Shown: in pieces, positions 61,127 to 64,000 of the stretch
Numbering within the stretch: position 1 is the first letter of the stretch
How the letters are laid out: each line of letters opens with the position of its first letter
Assembly: GCA_964496035.1 (NCBI GenBank)
Contig: CAZBXI010000001.1
Coordinates: 1 to 64,000, forward strand
Reading direction: 5' to 3'
Length of the DNA: 64,000 bases
Origin: EX4484-217-1 sp964496035
Lineage (GTDB): Archaea > Thermoproteota > Thermoprotei_A > EX4484-217-1
Program-made: the position numbers and the translations under genes
The notes under the pieces: generated by a model
What the model saw: only the letters and a program-made list of their open reading frames with translations
Told to the model about the DNA's origin: nothing
Databases searched by the model: none

Positions 61127-61154
61127 CCCATACCACCAAGGACTTCTTAATTAA

Positions 61155-61222
61155 ATAACATAGACAGGTAAAAATATCCCCTATGTCCATATATTCCATA
61201 GCTATTTAAAGCCCTATGTTAT
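61155..61222. promoter_or_regulatory. ACATAG inverted repeats in a divergent promoter
   Basis: ATAACATAG (61155-61163) and CTATGTTAT (61214-61222) are perfect inverted 9-mers. A further CCCTATGTCC lies between them (about 61179-61188). They surround the promoter of the membrane protein gene (TATA-like CTATTTAAAG near 61202). Three related copies in 70 bp suggest regulator binding sites. Confidence 0.45.
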
Positions 61223-61241
61223 CTATATTAAGGGTTAAAAA

Positions 61242-61847
61242 ATGAGTTCCTCGGAGTACAGCGTATACGTAGAACATGAATATTTAGCAAGGGTATTGCC
61301 TGTAATTCTCATAGTTGTATATTCCAGCACCTTACTCTTCGGCGTATCATTAGCTGTTACAAATCCCGCATATGCTCATGAAGTTCTTGAGCCAGCTATT
61401 AGAAGTATCGAAGAGAGCCCCTTAACGAAGTTATGTCAAGAAGCTTCAAAATTATGGTTTAGTGAAAAAACTCTTGAAGCTACCTTACTCATTGTTGTTA
61501 TAGGTTTTCTCAGGACTTTGTCAGAACTTATAACAGCTTTGTTGCCACCATATGTTGCGTTTACATACTTCATAGAAGGTTTATTCATAGGCACTTCGGA
61601 GTACATGGAGAGATTGTTTTTAGTAATGTATATACCAGTAACAGTGGGTGATCTAATATCGATATCCCTTATTGAGAGCGGTCTGTTTCAAATATTGCTT
61701 TCAAAAACGAAGAATAGGCCTCTAGGAAATATAAGTGTTGTATTGATAATTACGGGTATCATAGGTGTCTTTGTGGCGAGCTACTTAGCAACCATTTCAT
61801 CATGTATTATTGAAGGAATACTTTTAAGCCATAAACCAGGTTTTTAA
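61242..61847 (+). CDS. Multi-pass membrane protein, unknown
   Basis: A 201-residue protein with four or five hydrophobic helices (about 17-37, 78-98, 100-118, 122-145 and 168-190). A SpoIIM-like fold is possible but not supported by a motif. It overlaps the convergent flavoprotein gene by 41 bp. Confidence 0.6.
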   Translation: MSSSEYSVYVEHEYLARVLPVILIVVYSSTLLFGVSLAVTNPAYAHEVLEPAIRSIEESPLTKLCQEASKLWFSEKTLEATLLIVVIGFLRTLSELITALLPPYVAFTYFIEGLFIGTSEYMERLFLVMYIPVTVGDLISISLIESGLFQILLSKTKNRPLGNISVVLIITGIIGVFVASYLATISSCIIEGILLSHKPGF

Positions 61848-62994
61848 TGTTCTTAGTAGATAAAACGGTATTTAAAATGTTAAGTATTGAACGAGGTCTT
61901 CCAAGAATAACGTTTTTCAACAACTTTTCATGGTAATCATAGTCGACGTACTTTATTTCAACATTTTCACCAATAGACTTGAGCACATCTTCTTTCTCCT
62001 TTAACGTCAGTTCGTGAAACACTTGAGAAAGTAGCCCCTGTATTTTCAGTCTTAATCTTAATTTTAATGTTTCTTCTTCATACTTGCTAAATAAATACTC
62101 TACATCTTCAAACTTCGCATTAATGATGTTGGCTAGTTTTCTCCCAAATAATGCGTGTACATATAAACCACCGCCAGTTAGTGGTTTTACATGTAAGGCT
62201 GCATCACCGATCATTACAACTCTTTTGTAATGATCTTTCCAGCGCGGAGGAGTTTTCAATACTATGCCTCCAAAAGGTTTTCCTTTCTCTTTCACGTGAA
62301 CTATTCCTTTAGCGCATAGAAAGCTAATAAAAGAATTTAAGGTGTTCAGGCTAATGTTCTCTCCACCTATCCCTATTCTTACATGTTTTTCATCTAATGG
62401 AACTATCCATCCAAAAAACCCTTTAGCATAATTATCAGAAAACACCACTGTAAACTCGTCTACATGCTGTGTTTTTCCTACACAGTCCATTTGAATACCA
62501 TAAACTCTAGCCTTTTTCCTATCATTTTTAAATATTTGCCTTCTTATTCTATGGATAGCTCCTTCAGCATTCACTATAATATTGCCGTAAACAATTTTGC
62601 CGTTATCTAATCGTATGCAGGGTTTAAGGGTTCCTATGCTCATTACCCTATGAGCGAAATGAAACTCAAACTTGTCCCGAACATTGTAGAATAATTCTTT
62701 CAAATACCTTGTTCTGTCTAAAACATATACAGGATTACTCGGAATTATTTCTACTTTAGCTCCCGTTTCTGTCATGATACATAATCTTTTAAACTTATTA
62801 ACTACGCTTTTACGAGCCGCTTTACCTACAATATTTAGTACTCTCTGACTCACTATCCCCGTGCAATGCCTTTTCATTCCTATGCCACTCTGTTCTTCAA
62901 AAACTGATACATCAAAGTGTTCTTTAAGGAAATTTAAGAATGATAGCGCAGCAGAACCGGCACCTACAACGATGATATCGTAATGTTTCCTCAT
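61807..62994 (-). CDS. FAD-dependent oxidoreductase, geranylgeranyl reductase-related
   Basis: 395 residues from the ATG at 62994 (GTGGA upstream; another ATG at 63006). An N-terminal VVGAGSAALSFLNFL dinucleotide fold precedes HCTGIVSQRVL (the position of the KICGD motif in reductases) and the FAD motif VMIGDAALHVKPLTGGGLY. It is a divergent paralogue of the 31220-32581 protein. Substrate unknown, lipid or quinone-like. Confidence 0.82.
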   Translation of the reverse strand: MRKHYDIIVVGAGSAALSFLNFLKEHFDVSVFEEQSGIGMKRHCTGIVSQRVLNIVGKAARKSVVNKFKRLCIMTETGAKVEIIPSNPVYVLDRTRYLKELFYNVRDKFEFHFAHRVMSIGTLKPCIRLDNGKIVYGNIIVNAEGAIHRIRRQIFKNDRKKARVYGIQMDCVGKTQHVDEFTVVFSDNYAKGFFGWIVPLDEKHVRIGIGGENISLNTLNSFISFLCAKGIVHVKEKGKPFGGIVLKTPPRWKDHYKRVVMIGDAALHVKPLTGGGLYVHALFGRKLANIINAKFEDVEYLFSKYEEETLKLRLRLKIQGLLSQVFHELTLKEKEDVLKSIGENVEIKYVDYDYHEKLLKNVILGRPRSILNILNTVLSTKNIKNLVYGLKVFLQ

Positions 62995-63069
62995 AAAATT
63001 CCACATGATATTTAAGATAGGTTACGTTTAATGTATTTTTACCTAAGAGTTAATACTGGGTGGTATATT

Positions 63070-63501
63070 GTGTCTGAGAATATTAAGCCTTTTAGAAAAC
63101 TTATACATGTAAATGCTTGTTCACGTATGATACGGAAACTTAAAAAGATACTTATTTACGGTACATGTCTGAGAGATGAACATCCAGAAATTTTAGAAAA
63201 ATTTTCTACAGATCGTGTTCCTTTGGCGGTATGTTTAGAAGAAGAACACATGAACATGGTTGGTTTTAAATTAGCTACAATGATGAAGACTTGCAAGCCT
63301 AATGAGATAGTTGTGTTAACAGTAGACGGTAGTCCTCATTGTGTGCAATTACATATGATGGTTGAAGAATGCCTGAAGCTCGTTCCAGAGGTTACAGTTA
63401 AACACTACGTGGTACATAAGGGGGATGTAATAGAAGTTTCTTCTAAGGTAGTTAAAACATCACGCTATTTAAGCAAGGTTAAGAAGCTTCTGGGAGAGTA
63501 A
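63070..63501 (+). CDS. Hypothetical protein
   Basis: 143 residues from the GTG at 63070, which follows GGTGG; an ATG at 63031 adds 13 residues. Notable residues are GTCLRDEHPE and DGSPHCVQLHMMVEECLKL, which could bind a metal or a cluster. Not recognised. Convergent with the decarboxylase; paired hairpins follow the stop. Confidence 0.55.
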   Translation: MSENIKPFRKLIHVNACSRMIRKLKKILIYGTCLRDEHPEILEKFSTDRVPLAVCLEEEHMNMVGFKLATMMKTCKPNEIVVLTVDGSPHCVQLHMMVEECLKLVPEVTVKHYVVHKGDVIEVSSKVVKTSRYLSKVKKLLGE

Positions 63502-63504
63502 GTT

Positions 63505-63551
63505 AGCTCAAAAAACAATGAGCTCAATGAGTATTGGTAAAGTAATACTCA
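63505..63551. terminator. Two tandem hairpins between convergent genes
   Basis: AGCTCA/TGAGCT (63505-63510 and 63519-63524) and TGAGTATT/AATACTCA (63528-63535 and 63544-63551) are perfect stems with 8-nt loops. They sit exactly between the stops of two convergent genes and could terminate or stabilise both messages. Confidence 0.45.
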
Positions 63552-63935
63552 TCCCCGATATGAGCGGTCAACATAGCCTCTAATGACTTTTTTAGCTTTT
63601 AGACTTGAAGCTATGTAATGGAATGCTGCTTCAGGATCTGTATGTTCTCCGCAAGAGTAAACATCAACTGTTGCAAAGCTAAATTCAGGCCAAGTATGTA
63701 CGGCTATATGGCTTTCAAGAACTATAGCAACTATGCTTACTCCATCGCCGATTTTCCAGGATTTAACATCAAGCAATGTCATATTGCCTATTTTCGTAGC
63801 CTCTACAACTATATCCTTCAGCATTACTTCATTTCTAAGGAGCTCAGTATCACATTCATAAAGCTCTCCATAAACATGTTTGCCAATAACCTTCGGCACA
63901 GAGACTCTTCTTTGCAAAGCTACGAGTTCCGTCAT
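63549..63935 (-). CDS. Pyruvoyl-dependent decarboxylase (SAM decarboxylase or arginine decarboxylase)
   Basis: A 128-residue proenzyme of the archaeal SpeH/ArgDC family. LESHIAVHTWPE contains the Ser that becomes the pyruvoyl group after self-cleavage. VYSCGEHTDPEAAFHYI carries the conserved cysteine. Crenarchaea use one member of this family for S-adenosylmethionine and another for arginine, both in polyamine synthesis; the two cannot be separated here without alignment. The leader holds long G and C tracts (separate entry). Confidence 0.88.
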   Translation of the reverse strand: MTELVALQRRVSVPKVIGKHVYGELYECDTELLRNEVMLKDIVVEATKIGNMTLLDVKSWKIGDGVSIVAIVLESHIAVHTWPEFSFATVDVYSCGEHTDPEAAFHYIASSLKAKKVIRGYVDRSYRG

Positions 63936-63990
63936 CGCCCCCTAACACCCCCCTCTTGGGGGATTACCCCCCTATAACATTTAAAGTTTA
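63936..63990 (-). promoter_or_regulatory. G/C-tract leader and promoter of the pyruvoyl decarboxylase gene
   Basis: Read toward the ATG: TATA-like CTTTAAATG (about 63986-63978), G6 (63972-63967), C5 (63962-63958), G6 (63953-63948) and G5 (63942-63938), the last 2 nt before the start codon. The C5 tract can pair with any of the three G tracts; pairing with the last would mask the ribosome-binding site. Four-stranded G structures are also possible. Confidence 0.5.
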
Positions 63991-64000
63991 CCCTCAAAGA

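Overview
The window looks like chromosome from a hyperthermophilic archaeon of the Thermoproteota (Crenarchaeota). Evidence: a reverse gyrase, Alba, archaeal PCNA and PriL, an XPB-like and two Lhr-like helicases, ribosomal protein eL13, a probable Rpo13 (a crenarchaeal RNA polymerase subunit), GatCAB, TATA-box promoters, GGTGA ribosome-binding sites and several C/D-box guide RNA candidates. Base composition is AT-rich. The genus cannot be fixed from the sequence; an Ignisphaera/Desulfurococcales/Sulfolobales-type relative is a guess. Coding density is very high: no gap exceeds about 260 bp, and many convergent genes overlap by a few to 59 bp. I saw no tRNA, rRNA, CRISPR array, insertion sequence or integrase.

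Layout. 0-12 kb: tail of a PflX-like radical SAM gene, an Lhr helicase, a DUF2208 membrane protein, three C/D-box RNA candidates, reverse gyrase, the NAD(P)HX repair enzyme and Alba. 12-19 kb: mostly small unknown genes, plus an isoaspartyl peptidase, a THUMP protein and an XPB helicase. 19-23 kb: gatC-gatA-gatB. 23-33 kb: an HTH-phosphoribosyltransferase, a DUF2070 membrane protein, an Mrp ATPase, DUF89, a metallo-beta-lactamase-fold enzyme, DUF72, a membrane glycosyltransferase and a geranylgeranyl reductase-like flavoprotein. 33-41 kb: PCNA, Rpo13, a polytopic HerA-type ATPase, a second Lhr helicase, and a PAPS-reductase-like iron-sulfur protein with a hexapeptide acyltransferase.

42.6-46.4 kb holds the most striking cluster: a two-helix pilin-like protein, a polytopic membrane protein with a large predicted external domain, a second two-helix protein and a HerA/VirB4-type ATPase. 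This matches the crenarchaeal Ced DNA-import machinery (related to conjugation pili). Next come PriL and Hsp20. 49.4-53.2 kb is a nucleoside-degradation cluster: nucleoside phosphorylase, two tandem eIF2B/ribose-1,5-bisphosphate isomerase paralogues (only one keeps the catalytic Cys and Asp) and a PfkB sugar kinase. This is consistent with the archaeal pentose-bisphosphate route toward RuBP; no RuBisCO is in the window. 56-59 kb carries tRNA-related genes (Trm5/TYW2-type methyltransferase, PhoH-KH ATPase, Taw3, an OB-fold tRNA-binding protein). The end holds an Lrp regulator, eL13, membrane and flavin proteins and a pyruvoyl-dependent decarboxylase behind an unusual G/C-tract leader.

Functional names come from motif recognition by eye. 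Small unknown genes are described, not named.
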